Shown here: positions 35,308-47,530 of the stretch, piece after piece
How positions within the stretch are numbered: the first letter of the stretch is position 1
Layout: each line of letters begins with the position of its first letter
From: Alnus glutinosa
Lineage: Eukaryota; Streptophyta; Magnoliopsida; Fagales; Betulaceae
Direction: 5' to 3'
NCBI RefSeq assembly: GCF_958979055.1
Contig: NC_084886.1
Location: forward strand, 16,782,654 to 16,846,653
DNA: 64,000 nucleotides
Notes under the pieces: model-generated
Seen by the model: only the letters and a program-made list of their open reading frames with translations
Databases searched by the model: none
Told to the model about the DNA's origin: nothing
Translations under genes and position numbers: made by a program

Positions 35308-36174
35308 ATTATTATTATTTTTTTTGAACAAATAGCACAGTGCCATCTTCATTACTAAGAAACCGCCCCAAAGGGTATACAATCAGGACGACTATTACAG
35401 AAAAAAAAACAGGCACCCAAATACAAAGCTACCAACGCCTAAAGGCGAAGAACAGAGCCCGAAGGCCATCGGAGTGATTAGAGAAAAAGATTCTCTACCC
35501 ACAAAGCTAGAAACCTAGCTTAAAGCAGCTACCATTATAGTAGACTGTGATCAAAGACAAGAATATACAATCTAAGACAAACAGAAAACCCCCGGAAACA
35601 AGAACCGAAAGAACCGCCGCCGGAGCCGACTCGTGTAGAGCACGCTCCTTCTCCAGGAACCCCCTTGCGTCGGACAACCTTCAAGAGTCCAGATCGTCAC
35701 CATCCGAGACCGGAGAAGTGAACGGTGACCCACACGCGCATGATCAGGGATATAAAACCCTCGGTGCATGCTGGTCACGAGTCAAAACCAGAACGAACCA
35801 CACGGGCTCTTCAAATGACCACCATGACCAGAGAAGGCCGGCGACCACAACAAAAGGTCCTTGTCGGAGAAATTCTAGCCGAGTCTTATAGATCTAGCTT
35901 TGACAACATCTCTGCAGGAAACCACCAACACCCGCCGTTCACCACGGACCTGGACCAGAAATCTCCTGTTTGCACCAACACACAACAACAAAACAAAGAA
36001 AACGAAACTACCTTCACCGGATCTAGTTCCGGGGATAAAAAACCACCACTAGAAACAAAACCAAGGGGACAAAAATCACCCTCTCCCACGGAGGCTCGGG
36101 GACAAAACCAGCGCCGAGAGGGGGAGGCGTGAGGCCTCCCCCTCCGGCGAAATCATCTCACACAGAGGTCTCTC
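35308..36174 (-). mobile_element. Truncated non-LTR retroelement with 17-bp TSD
   Basis: A perfect 17-bp direct repeat TGCCGTAACCTATTATT flanks it (35291-35307 and 36175-36191). On the minus strand it ends in an A-rich tail with (TAA)n (plus strand 35308-35326). A long variable-length duplication plus an A-rich tail is the mark of target-primed insertion of a LINE or SINE. The body is GC-rich at its 5' end (35570-36150) and has no recognisable reverse-transcriptase motif; the plus-strand frames at 35547-36132 are antisense to it and probably not real. Confidence 0.8.
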
Positions 36175-36447
36175 TGCCGTAACCTATTATTTCAACAAGC
36201 AAGAGAAGTCAAATCCTCAAACTTTGAGATAACCTCCCGTGGGTTTGATGGTCGCACAAACCTCCTCATATTTTTTTAACTCCATGGTCTATACCACTGC
36301 TGGCATCTCCCTCAAAGGCCCAATATTGGAAGCTTCAATATTACAGCCCACTAGATAACCCAATACCCGGCCCACCTCCAATCCCCTTACCAACCTTCCA
36401 CTTCGCAGCTTTTCCTGCCCAACGCCTTCTGTGCCAGTTGAAATTCG

Positions 36448-36673
36448 TTCCGGAGAAGGATAATGGTTCTCTATAATTATTTATTTGAATTTTAGATAAT
36501 TCAGACAGTTGATTGTGAGAAATTACTTATGAAATTCACATTGACCAAATAAAAATTGGGCTGCCCAACCACTTATCCGGTCAGGTGAGTCCTAAAAGTA
36601 GTCTCTTACAATCACCTGTCTGAATTCTCTCAAATTCGGACAAATAATTGTAGAGAATCCTTATCCGGAGAAC
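36448..36673. mobile_element. MITE with long inverted repeats
   Basis: The left arm (CCGGAGAAGGATAATGGTTC TCTATAATTATTT ... AATTCAGACAGTTGATTGTGAG) pairs with the right arm (CTTACAATCACCTGTCTGAATT ... AATTATTGTAGAGAATCCTTATCCGGAG) over about 75 bp each. It has no coding capacity. Confidence 0.75.
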
Positions 36674-36680
36674 ACCATCA

Positions 36681-37048
36681 GAGCATCTCCAGCAATAATA
36701 ACTAAAGTGACTATTGAAAAAGTACAATTCTCTACTTTACCTACTTATTTTTCTATACACACTTTAATAGATTATCTATTATCTCATTTATTTTTTTTAA
36801 AAAATATTATTTTGTGTGGGAAAAAGTGTGAAAGAAAGAGGGCGAGAGAGAGAGTGAAAGAAGGAAGAGATAAATAAAATAATAAAAATCTGTTTGTACT
36901 GTGAATAGTGAATAGGCAAAATAGTCTATTTATTATTTACACTAGAAGGAAAAAAATTATTTTACCTATTCTGTTGGAGACACATAATGGTTCATAATGG
37001 TCAAATTTGAATATTTTGAAACATTTGATTAGCATGCTAGAGATGCTC
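36681..37048. mobile_element. MITE with GAGCATCTCCAGCA ends (3-bp TSD)
   Basis: The left end GAGCATCTCCAGCA and the right end TGCTAGAGATGCTC are inverted repeats flanked by TCA on both sides (36678-36680 and 37049-37051). GAGCATCTC-type ends and a 3-bp duplication fit the Tourist/PIF-Harbinger group of plant MITEs. It contains a GA-rich block at 36830-36870. Confidence 0.7.
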
Positions 37049-37051
37049 TCA

Positions 37052-38710
37052 ACAACAAGGTTTACTCGACATGAATTAGGTGTTGATGAAACCTTTCACA
37101 GGAATTATTTCACAAAATTATCAACTAATTAGAATGGTTCGTTATTAGACCATGATATTTGATTCGCTAAATACACAATTATTGTGTACTCTTTCTTATG
37201 TATGGCGCAACCCAATCCTTGGTTTTTCAAGTTTCTAAACTTTTTTATTTTTATTTTTATTAATTTAATCGGAATATCTAAATAATAAGAAATTCACTCT
37301 TGACTGTGATATATGTTGTAAATCGTAGATGTGAAAATATGCAGAGTTCGTCCATGAAAAGCATAAAGGCTGTAGGTATAATAAAAAATGAATCGTAAAT
37401 AGAGTTCCGGTTTGAATTTTGTTGGTACAGTTTTCAGTATGGTGACACGTCAGCTCTTAGTTGGACCTCTTGTGGTTAGAAGCAACGAGCCACTCTCGAT
37501 TGGTCCACAAAACCGGGACTTACAAAACAGTAAAGGCATGCCGAGAGTTGGCCGGTGAGGTCTCCTCCGATGCCCAAGTCAATTGGAGAATTGAAGAGAG
37601 TGAGTAAATGCTATTCTTGTTAGGTGTACATATCTTTATTCTTATTTATAGTTATACCATTCTTTACTCGTGTGTGAAGCTGATACGCTAAAATCACTGC
37701 ATTAATGACCATTCGACATAGCTAATGATGCATATAGTAATCTGATATGATACAAAGATACCTGGGATGACGTCCTAAGTCAGTTGAGCCACTTGGCCTT
37801 GTCGGCGTGTCAGACATTTAATCCGATTTGATGTTCTGAGTATACGATTTCATTAAATGCTGAAGATACCAATAAATGCTGGATACTTCAATAAATGCGG
37901 GAAGTCCTTTGCTTTGGGCTCCTCGCTCTTATCGGAGGTAAGTGCACTTTACCTCATTTCTGTACTGAGATGTCCCCGGCATAGTCTCATCAATTCTGAG
38001 AGTTAAAATCAAATTCAATTGCTTGGACGCATCCTTTCCTTGGGAGAATCGTTCCGCCAGCCGAACGCAGTTGAGCCTCTTGGATAACATTCAGCCGGAT
38101 GGCCCGCATTATGAGCTGGGCCTGGTAAGGCCCAACTCTCCTCTTGGACCCACTTGGGCATTGGGGAATGATTATTCCCCCCAATCATTCCCCCCAACAA
38201 ATTCAATAGATAATATGGATGGTATTTGTCTATAATAATAGTCAAACGAAAGACTTTCTCAAGACTTTTGTTCATCCGTGATTTTGAAAATGGGTTGGTT
38301 GATCGAACTTGAAATTCACTCATTGAAATTGAATTGGATTCGATTGGACGGTACCAAGGAAATATAGCGCAGTGCTAAACCCCATTTCATTTCTTATTGA
38401 ATTAACCGAGGCCGACAGAATGTGCTTGGTTCTTGCGTCATTGCGTGTGTCAACGTTGGGCGGCTTCTCTCAGATTTTGTGTCCAATGAAAGGCCGAACA
38501 ATATGGTTTTTAAAGATGAAATGCCAGTCAAATTTGGCTAGCCAGCCACATGATTGACTCGGTAAAAATCAAGTAGTCAGCCCCCACAACAATTTGGTTT
38601 GGACTCTACTTCCCGAGTGTAAAAAGTATTTGGAGGGGAACCCATTTCAGTGTTCTAAGGATCCTGGCACGAGCATCTTGAACGGGCTTGGCAGGGGTTT
38701 GTTGAGAATA
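37052..38710. other. Spacer upstream of the first aldo-keto reductase gene
   Basis: No gene. 37760-38200 resembles a retroelement LTR or UTR (phrases GTCAGTTGAGCCACTTGGCC and CGCAGTTGAGCCTCTTGGAT) and contains a G/C hairpin (GGGGAATGATTATTCCCCCC). 38590-38710 should hold the leader of the aldo-keto reductase gene; no clear TATA box was assigned. Confidence 0.4.
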
Positions 38711-41700
38711 ATGGAGGAGAAGAAGCAGAACCAAATCCCAAGAGTGAAACTGGGCAGTCAGGGATTGGAGGTGAGCTTTTGTTTTTGATCAATCACTTCC
38801 TTCAATTCTTTCCTACCATTTAGATACCATCATTTTTACTAGACGGGCTTCTGCTGAGCAGGTTTCTAAATTGGGATTTGGATGCGCGGGACTATCCGGA
38901 GCATACAACGCTCCTCTTTCTCATGAAGCTGGATGTTCAGTTATTAAGGAAGCATTCGACAGGGGCGTTACTTTCTTTGATACTTCAGATTTCTATGGGC
39001 ATAATCATGATAATGAAATCATGGTTGGCAAGGTAATCTTTTTATATTTACTTTGAAGTTTGAACGTGAGTCATGATGCAAACGACCATTTTGCATTAAT
39101 TAGTGTGGGATCAAACAAAGACCAAATGCATGTGTTGTTGTTTGATTATTGGTATTTCGTATTCTCAGGCTTTGAAACAGCTTCCTCGAGAAAAAATTCA
39201 ACTGGCTACAAAATTTGGCGTCTTCAGGTTACAAGGGGATCAACATGGTCAATTTGTCGTAAGGGGAACCCCTGAATATGTACGGGAATGCTGTGAAGCC
39301 AGTCTTAAGCGGCTTGATGTCGACTGCATTGATCTTTACTATTCACATCGCATTGACGTTAATGTGCCAATTGAGGATACTGTAAGCATCAAAATACTTT
39401 TTCCTATTGGGCTCTTCTTCTATGGTTTTTACAGAAGAAAATGTTGCTAGGCTTAAGCAACTAATTTCTCCTATTGTTTCACATGAAAGTGGTGTGATGT
39501 TGGCTAAGGATGTTTCGGCTGAGGAAATAAGAAGTACTATTTTCAGTATGAAGTCAAATAAGGCCCCTGGACTTGATGGCTTTACTGTTGAGTTTTTCAA
39601 GTCTTCTTGGTCTGTAGTTGGGAATGATGTTGTCACTGCAATTAAGGATTTTTTTAATACTGGTCTGTTGCTCAAGGAGATTAATGCCACCAGTTTATCC
39701 TTAGTTCCTAAAAAGCCTAACGCCTCTGTCATGGGGGACTTTAGACCAATTGCTTGTTGCAATGTTATATACAAGTGCATCACCAAAATTCTCTCCAATA
39801 GAATGCTTCTGGTTCTTGATTCTCTGATTAGCCGAAATCAGTCAGCCTTTATCCCTGGCCGAAATATTTTAGAGAATGTTCTTTTGGCTCAAGAAATTGT
39901 TAGAGACTATCATAAGAAGGGCGGTAAACCTAGATGCACAATGAAAATAGACTTGATGAAAGCCTATGATTCAGTGAATTGGGATTTCATAATCCATTGC
40001 CTTGCATGTTTTGGATTTCCAGAGAGATTTATTAACTGGATCAAAGTTTGTATTTCTTCTCCCAGATTTTCAGTTTCTCTTAATGGTTCTCTTACTGGCT
40101 ATTTTAAGGGTGCTAAAGGTTTGAGACAAGGGAATCCTATTTCCCCTTATTTGTTTGTCATTGCCATGGAGGTGTTTACTAGGATTTTGGGTGAATACAC
40201 TAAAGAAGGGACTGCGTTTAAGTATCATTTTCGTTGTTCAAAGCTGAAACTTACCCACCTTTGCTTTGCCGATGATCTTCTTATTTTTTCTGATGCAAAT
40301 TTGCCTTCTATCTCTATCATTCAAGAAGCTCTTGTGGAGTTTGAGAAGTTGTCTGGGCTTAGAGCCAACCCGTCTAAAAGTTCTTTTTTTTGTTCGGGTT
40401 TATCCTCTAGAATGAAAATCTCGTTGCTGGATAGATTACAGATGCAAGAAGGGCATTTGCCTGTCAGATATTTAGGGGTCCCTTTGATTTCTACTAAGCT
40501 TTCTGCTGCAGATTGTAAGCTGTTGATAGATAAAATTACTAATCGCATAGGTTCTTGGACTTCAAAGAACCTTTCATTTGCAGGAAGGTTGCAATTGTTA
40601 TCTTCTATTCTGTACAGTATTCAAGTCTTTTGGACTGGGATTTTCATTCTCCCAAAGCAAGTAATCAAGGAAATAAACCAGAAATTTAATAGATTTCTGT
40701 GGAATGGAAAGGATAGTACTTCTGCAAAGGCCAAAGTTGCATGGAGTGAGGTTTGTTATCCGAAGAAAGAGGGTGGGTTAGGTCTGAAGAATTTGGAAGT
40801 TTGGAACATATCCTCCATGTTGAGACATGTCTGGACGTTATTTGCTTGTGCAGGATCTATTTGGGTTGCTTGGATTCAAGCTTATATGCTGAAAGGGAGG
40901 AGTTTTTGGAGTGTGAGCATTCCCCAAAGTTGCTCTTGGTGTTGGAGAAAGATTCTTAAACTTAGGGGTATTGCTAAGAATTTTATTAAATTTGAAGTAG
41001 GTAATGGAAAGATGATTCATCTTTGGCAGGACAACTAGCATCCTCTTGGAGTGTTGTATGAGAGGTTTGGTTCCCGTGTTATCTATGATGCTCATAGTCG
41101 GTTGGATTCTAGACTTGATTCTGTTTTAAGTAATGGCATTTGGTGTTGGAAGCCTGTTCGGTCAGAGGAGCTTGTTGATATACAGAGTCGTCTTCCTGAA
41201 GTTCAATTTGGTTCTGTTGATAAACCGATATGGACGATTGCTCGTAAGGGTTCCTATGTAAGTGCTGACACTTGGGATTTTTTGAGGGATAAGAAATATG
41301 AGGTTGATTGGTGGCATGTTGTTTGGTTCCCTTTTGCAATTCCAAAACATGCTTTTATCATGTGGCTGGCTGTACAGAATAGATTAAGTACGGGTGATCG
41401 GCTGTTGGCTTGGGGTTTTCAAGGTGATGCACAATGTGTGTTCTGCAGGAATGGTGTTGAGACCCGAGATCATATTTTTTTCATGTGTAGCTTCAGTGCT
41501 CGTATATGGGAAAATTGTATGCAAAGGTGTAATGATTTGGCTCCTTCTCTTGATTGGCAGAGGGTGTTGAATGACGGTTGTAGAACTTGGAAGAAGAAGA
41601 CGATGGCAGGAGTTCTTTGTCGTTTGGTATTGAGCTCTGTTGTCTATAATATCTGGAAAGCCAGGAATGCTATTAAGTATCAAAATGCTCCTAAATCTGA

Positions 41701-44217
41701 AGAGCAGATACTCAAGCAGATTTTTTGGGAAGTTAGATCAAGAATTTCTGGAAGAGAAAAGTTTAAGAAAAATAGAGAGAATGTTAAATTTTGTCATCTC
41801 TGGAATGTAGATGTCTCTATTCTTGTATAATCCTAGTTGTAAGACTTTTGGTTGTTTTGGTTCTGCAGTAGTTTTCTGCTGTGTTTGTTGTTCTGTTTGT
41901 TTCTTGTTGGTTTGTTGTTTGTAACTCTGGTTCTTAGTTGTTAATAATATTGATTACTTATTCATAAAAAAAAAAAAAAAACTTTTTCCTCCTTTTACCT
42001 ATTGTATATGCCACTTCCAATCCATTAATTTCATGTACAGACAACGTACATTCAATCCTGATGCCTATTTTGTCTGGATATATTCTGTAAGGAAGATGGG
42101 GGAGCTTAAGAAGCTGGTTGATGAAGGAAAGATAAAATATGTTGGGTTATCAGAAGCTAGCGTGGACACAATAAGGAGAGCCCATGTGGTTCATCCCATC
42201 ACTGCCATACAAATGGAGTATTCCCTTTGGAGCCGTGATATCGAAGATGAGATTATTCCACTTTGCCGGTTAGTAAATATAATTAGCTAGATCCATGCAG
42301 TGTTTACATTTTTAAACCAAATTTGAAAGTACGTTTATATTAGAAAATTACTGTTTACTTGCAGGGAGCTTGGTATTGGAATAGTTGCTTACAGCCCTCT
42401 TGGTCGTGGGTTCTTTGGTGGGAAGGCTGTTCTTGAGAGCTTGCCCACTGAGAGTATTTTGGTATGTAATCTTTAATTTCTGTTCTTATGGAATCCGTTT
42501 GTCGTGTACACACAGATATATACACTAATCATTATGGTATATATGATCATATTTTGATATTGGGGGAGTTTACTCATATTCATGCATGTTCTTGTCACAG
42601 CCTACGTTTCCGAGGTTCAATGAGAAGAATTTAGACAAGAACAAAAGTCTATATAACAAGCTTGCCAACCTGGCTGATCAAAAGCATGCCTGCACTACTC
42701 CTCAACTAGCTTTGGCATGGCTTCTCCATCAGGGTGACAATATTGTCCCCATCCCTGGTATAATTGACTCTCTCTTTAATCATTTCCATCTTTGGGTTAT
42801 TGAGTTTCTGTTCTTAATATATTTATGCCAGAGAAACTACAAGTCTACAATTTTTTTTTTTTTTTTTGTCAACCTATGCCGATATCGGAGTCCGGCGGAA
42901 CTACATGGACAGTTGGGAGATCCTTGACAACCTCAAAATTTTGTTTAGTCCATGTAAAACCACAACTTTCTATACGTAAAAATATCAAAAATAATATTGG
43001 ACCAACGCAGTTTGATTATAATTTACTCTTATTTTAGACTAGAAATACAAAATAGGAAACACTTGATCATCAAGACAGGATATTATTTTATTTTATTTTT
43101 CTTATTTACAGTTAAGACTTTATTTTCTTTCCTTATTATTACTAGTAGTGAAAGTAAATCTAATCAAGTTTTTTCCTTACTAGGATTAGATTTACTTTCG
43201 CTACTAGTAATAAGTTTACTTTCTGTGCAAGTATTTTCTTTCTTTACTAGGATTATGTTTACTTTTACTATTAGGAATAATTTACTTTCTTTACTAGTAT
43301 TTCTCTACTATTTATAGGTGAGTTAATTTGCAATGTAATAAAAAAAACAACTAAATTATTATCAAATCATAGAGTTTTCTCAAAAACAATATGCGGAGTT
43401 TTATTGCCCTTAAGCCAGTGGGCTTGTTTTATCTTTTGATTAGAAGACGTATAGGTTTCTAATTGTTGTTACAAAGTCTTCTGTTACGTCAAATTATTCC
43501 AATTACTTAAAAATAAAAATAAAAAATCCTATGCATTTGAGTTTATTTTTCTATATACGCCTTTTGGAATTTTTTTTTCTTAAAAAAAATACAACAAAAA
43601 AGATGTAGTACTATAGTCACCGAATTGTGAGTCTATTACTACGTTATGAAGCCGTTTTTAAATATCTATCTATCTATATATATATATATATATATATTAT
43701 TTTTTTAAAGTAATATTGTCTTAAATTTAGTATGGCTTAATATGAATTTAATCTTAAGACTTCTCTACTTTTATTTTATATATACGCACACACTCCAAAT
43801 GACTATATATATATATATATATATGAGCCTATTTGTTGTATTATCTTGATTGATAAACATGGCTTTTAAGCAGGCTGTGAGATTTGTTTATCACATGGAT
43901 GGTCGTTCTTATTTTGCTTGTTGATATCATACAGGTACAACTAAAGTTAGGAACCTTGATAACAACATTGGTTCCTTGGCTGTAAAGCTCTGTGAAGATG
44001 ATCTTAAAGAAATTTGTGATGCCGTGAACATTGATGAAGTTGTTGGCGAACGAGAAAATGCCACTCGTTCTCAGCTTACTTGGAAGTTTGCAAATACCCC
44101 CATCAAGGTAATCACAAATTACTATAGAAGCAGACCAATTCTGATTCTTCTAAAATAAAATATGTCCGTTTCTAATTTTTTTTGCTTTCTCTATTTATTT
44201 TGCTTATGCAGGAATAA
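38711..44217 (+). CDS. Aldo-keto reductase (AKR13-like), copy A
   Basis: NADPH-dependent oxidoreductase of the plant PCNT115 / perakine-reductase-like AKR group, a cytosolic TIM barrel reducing aldehydes or ketones; substrate unknown. Exons: 38711-38770, 38862-39032, 39169-39381, 42096-42268, 42365-42461, 42601-42757, 43935-44107, 44212-44217; 1050 nt, 349 residues. The catalytic set is present: Asp60 and Tyr65 (FFDTSDFYG), Lys92 (ATKFG), His137 (DLYYSHRID). Also visible are [23 protein letters not shown] and the cofactor-side segment [14 protein letters not shown]. The loop after ATKFG is three residues longer than in copies B and C. Intron 3 is 2.7 kb because of a LINE; intron 6 (1.2 kb) is repeat-rich. 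It has an extra last exon coding only Glu-stop. First of three tandem genes. Confidence 0.92.
39406..41980 (+). mobile_element. 5'-truncated LINE in intron 3 of copy A
   Basis: Flanked by a perfect 10-bp duplication ACTTTTTCCT (39396-39405 and 41981-41990), with a 3' poly(A) tail ending at 41980. It lies in the same orientation as the host gene. It keeps the reverse transcriptase and C-terminal part of ORF2 but lacks the endonuclease and ORF1. The near-open frame and exact duplication indicate a recent insertion. Confidence 0.92.
39407..41830 (+). pseudogene. LINE ORF2 fragment: reverse transcriptase plus zf-RVT region
   Basis: One frame is open from 39407 to 41035, then a single TAG at 41036-41038, then open in the same frame to 41830. 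Motifs: [63 protein letters not shown] (about residue 181), [13 protein letters not shown] (about 238), catalytic FADD (about 287) and PVRYLGVPL. After the stop, [20 protein letters not shown] with [18 protein letters not shown] is a zf-RVT domain. The stop replaces the Trp that relatives usually have in WQDNWHPLG (from memory). It lacks a 5' part, so it is not a complete element. Confidence 0.9.
43137..43212. repeat. Long hairpin in intron 6 of copy A
   Basis: ATTACTAGTAGTGAAAGTAA ATCTAATC is followed after about 15 bp by GATTAGATTTACTTTCGCTACTAGTAAT, nearly perfect 28-base arms. Related words (TTTACTTTC, TTACTAG) repeat to 43310. It is probably a MITE core. Confidence 0.7.
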
Positions 44218-45617
44218 TGCAGAAATAGATACATAAAGCCTATCTTGATGAGTGAAAAGGAACCATATATGGATGGAGCCAACTGTAATTCACTTAAGAT
44301 TTATTGTTAGTTTAATTAGTTGATCAGTTGTTTGTTCATGAATAATGCCACCATGATAGATATGGCAAAGGTAATAAGTTCCGAATTTCTGATTAATCAG
44401 TTTTATCCTCATATTACAGGCATCTTGTTGGGAACAATATCTTTTCTGTTACAGAATAAAATTTGGTGTATTGATTCAGTTGCCATTTTGAAATGCATAT
44501 TGTTAGCCATTTTAAGTATACAAGTTTAACTTTAACTGTACTTTAGGAATTGATAGAAATTCTGAAAAGGTTAGAGCTTTATGAATGACTAGTTTTACTT
44601 CCAACCAATGTCAAAGGAAGCAATTGAAGATGGTCCGATCGATCTATGGACGGAACCAGAAATTTTAATTAGAGGGGCGAAGTCCAATTGTTAAGTCTAT
44701 ATATAACTAGGTGAAAGGGAGCATTCTTTAGAGCATGCTTTGGAGAATGGTATGGCCTCTAATTTTCCATGGCCCTGTATTCAGGACCCTAGCTCGGTCA
44801 CTTGTCCTTGTAGAATTGAACAAGAAAGTATTATCTTCCACCTCTTCAACGGCCAAGTTGTTTGCAAAGCTCCAGAGGTGTGTAAAGTCGAGCGTGCTGC
44901 CTGTTGTTGATGGGTTTAAGAGAAATTATTCTTCCCACCAGGGACATGTTAGAAGCTACACTAGCCCCCTTTGTTTCTTGGACTAGTTGTCCTTGAATTT
45001 CCTCCCAGTCAAGTGCCTTTGTTTGGGCTATAAAAGTGTCGATCTCGTTGTCGAGGTTCTCCATCAACCAGAGAAGGGAGAGAAGGCAGACAGACAAGAA
45101 GGTGAACAGGAGGGAAAGGGATAAGAGCAAAAGAAAGGACTAGAAAACACCTTCTAGAAAGGGACTAGAGAGAGAGAGGAGGGGGAAGGTGTTAAAGGGA
45201 GACTTGGGAAAGGTTCAAGAAGGGCATCTGGTCTCATTTCCGACTTTATCAGCTCCTTCCCAATTATCTTTCATTGGGAAGTCAGAAAAGTCAATAGAAA
45301 TGCAGACTTTTGACTGCATTTCCATTGCTCCCCTGCTCCTATTATTAATGAAAAAGATCCCCCTCCCCTTTCTGTTCCTGTTTGTGTTTAGTGATTTTCT
45401 TTTGGTTGTTTTGTTCTTAATTGTTTAATGTACTTATATATAAAAAAGCGAATCAGGGAAGGGATCACTAGGGATCAACAAATGAGGGAAGGCTCACAGA
45501 GAGCGCTATAGTCTACACTATGGGAGAGCGCAATTCTCCTTTATTAAAATGCTCCCTGTATTTTTAAAAGTGACAAATAATTTTATGTTTTCTTCGTTTA
45601 TTGTTTTACTTCTATTG
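44218..45617. other. Spacer downstream of copy A
   Basis: No supported gene. 44640-45460 has mixed repeat sequence with GA-rich tracts (45055-45190). A GACGGAACCAGAAATTTTAA AT-type word at 44650 resembles hAT ends. The open frames here have no recognisable relatives. Confidence 0.4.
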
Positions 45618-45959
45618 TTTATATTAGGGATAATTGTACCACTGATTTTTGGAGTTGACCTAAATTACAAATCACTCTCTATGGTACAAAAAGTTCATGG
45701 AGAGTCATTGTGGTAAACTATAATAACGAATCACTCCTTGAACACGTTTTCCGTCCACAAAGTTAACAGATTTCATTAGTTTGTCATTTCATACACAATA
45801 ATAAATCTACATGTGTCAATTATAATAAAAAATATATAAATATAAATAAATAAAACATAAAAATTATTATTATTATTATTATTTTTTAAATAGAAAATAG
45901 TGAAGGGGTGGCTCCAGTGGCCGGGGGTGGCAGCGCGCCACCTCAGGGCCTGGACAACT

Positions 45960-46430
45960 AGCCGGAAATCGGCGGTGCGGTCTGAGAAACTGGACTAGAG
46001 AAAGCGGTTCATTGCGAGCCAGTCGGAGCAGTCGGTCTCGAAGAGATTGGGGTCCATTGACGTCTCGAAGACGAAGAGGAGGAGCCTCTCGATAGAGAAA
46101 GTGACGATTTTGAGGAGAGGCGAGTCACTGGACTCGAAGATCAAGAGCAAGGAGCTGAGAAAGGAAGGCGATGGTCTGGTGGTGCTCCGGACCGAGAGGC
46201 TCGGCTCGGACCACCCGAAAATGGTGCCAAAGCAGATCCGAGTCGCGGATTTGAGGTTGTCGCCTCTGGTGACCGGGAAGTGAGACATGGACGTCAGATC
46301 GGCGTTCGCGATGTTACCAGAGCCCAGCTCTCTTCCATTGCTGTCGTTCTCGAAGAAGAAGCAGATCTCAGCAGTCATTGACGACTCCACCACCAGAGAT
46401 CTGAGGCGGTTGCTTCGGCTCGATTTGTGA
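45960..46430 (+). pseudogene. Captured fragment of a small plant protein gene (VTILRRGESLD family)
   Basis: The plus-strand frame reads RKRFIASQSEQSVSKRLGSI, then SIEKVTILRRGESLDSKIKS, GDGLVVLRTERLG, PKMVPKQIRVADLRLSPLVTGK, a TGA, then SAFAMLPEPSSLPLLSFSKK and ending TRDLRRLLRLDL with its own stop at 46428-46430. I recognise this as a small, poorly described plant family with an LPLPSFSKKK-like (PNRC-type) motif; the name is uncertain. Two in-frame stops (TAG before RKRF, TGA after VTGK) mark it as a pseudogene. No introns are seen, so it came from one exon or a processed copy. It lies within the MULE TIRs. Confidence 0.7.
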
Positions 46431-46596
46431 TGTTCATTGGCTAACCAGTAGCCACCCCTTCATTATTTTATATTATTATTTTTTTTAAAAAAAATAATTT
46501 TTAAGTTTTATTTATTTATATTTTTAATATATTTATATATATATTTTTGTAATGAACACGTGTCGATTTCCTATTAGTATGATGTGGCAAACTAAT

Positions 46597-47530
46597 CAGT
46601 GGCGGAGCCAGAAATCGATATTTGTAGGGGCCATTTTTTTTCCCTCTTTATATATTATGTTTCAAAAATATGATAAATACAATTTGAAATAAAAATGAAC
46701 TTTTTTATAAAACGTGCGTAACAAAAAGTATATTCGTCAAACTTCATAAATATTTACTAAGATTGATATATTAATAATATAACATGTCGGTACTAATAAA
46801 AAAGAAACAAAAATGCAAAAACAAAGTTTCTACAAAAATGCAAAAACAAAGTTTCTAAAATTGTAGCTTACGCTCTTTTAGAGAAATAAAATTATTAAGT
46901 AACAAATTTGAATTGACTTTCTCAATAATTTTTCTTTCTATATAGATAACTAACTTGTTGCGAAAACGGAAATAAGCACAGTGTTCACATTATGACAGAA
47001 ACAACTAACAAGCTACAAGTTGAGCAACACAACATAAGAGATTTCTAAAACTAATTGAGAAATAAAAACCGGTAATGTTATGCCTTCTTAAATTCGAAGA
47101 GAAAAGTCATTTGTTTTACACCATCATTTTATTGGAAGAAAAAAGATAGTCTCTGTTTTTTAACTCAAATCAAACTCGAAGTGTATGCATGGTAAAGAGT
47201 TTTCCGAGAAGAAAGGGGGAAGAAATTGATTGAAGTTATATAAATGTGAAATGAGTTTAAATTTTTTGTGAAAGAAAAGTGAAGAAAATTGTTTGAAAAT
47301 GTGAAGAAAGGAGTTTAACTTTTTTCAAAGAAAGCAGGAGCAATAGTTGCCAAACTTAGCCCAATTCACTATTTGTTTGCACAATTCAGTTTTTTTTTTT
47401 TTTCTTATTTTTTCAAAAAAGAATAAAAGAAGTGGGCATGAGATAAAAAGATGCTTTTATCATAATTTTTTTCCTTTGAATTTTTGCTGGGGCCATGGCC
47501 CCTTCTCGCCATTGAGTGGATCCGCCAATA
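46597..47530. mobile_element. hAT-like element nested in the MULE
   Basis: The left end CAGTGGCGGAGCCAGAAATC and the right end, read as reverse complement TATTGGCGGATCCA, match hAT-type termini. The flanks AAACTAAT (46589-46596) and AAAGTAAT (47531-47538) agree at 7 of 8. The interior has no transposase. Comparison with the opposite MULE TIR shows continuous sequence without this insert. Confidence 0.75.

Noticed and set aside
35547-36132. Two overlapping open frames of 114 and 135 residues
   Set aside because: They are antisense within a non-LTR insertion bounded by a 17-bp duplication and show no conserved motif.
39407-41038. 543-residue open frame, the longest in the window, as a host gene
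   Set aside because: It is reverse transcriptase of a LINE with a 10-bp target duplication and poly(A) tail, inside an intron.
45995-46393. 132-residue minus-strand open frame
   Set aside because: It is the antisense shadow of the captured plus-strand fragment, which carries the recognisable motifs.
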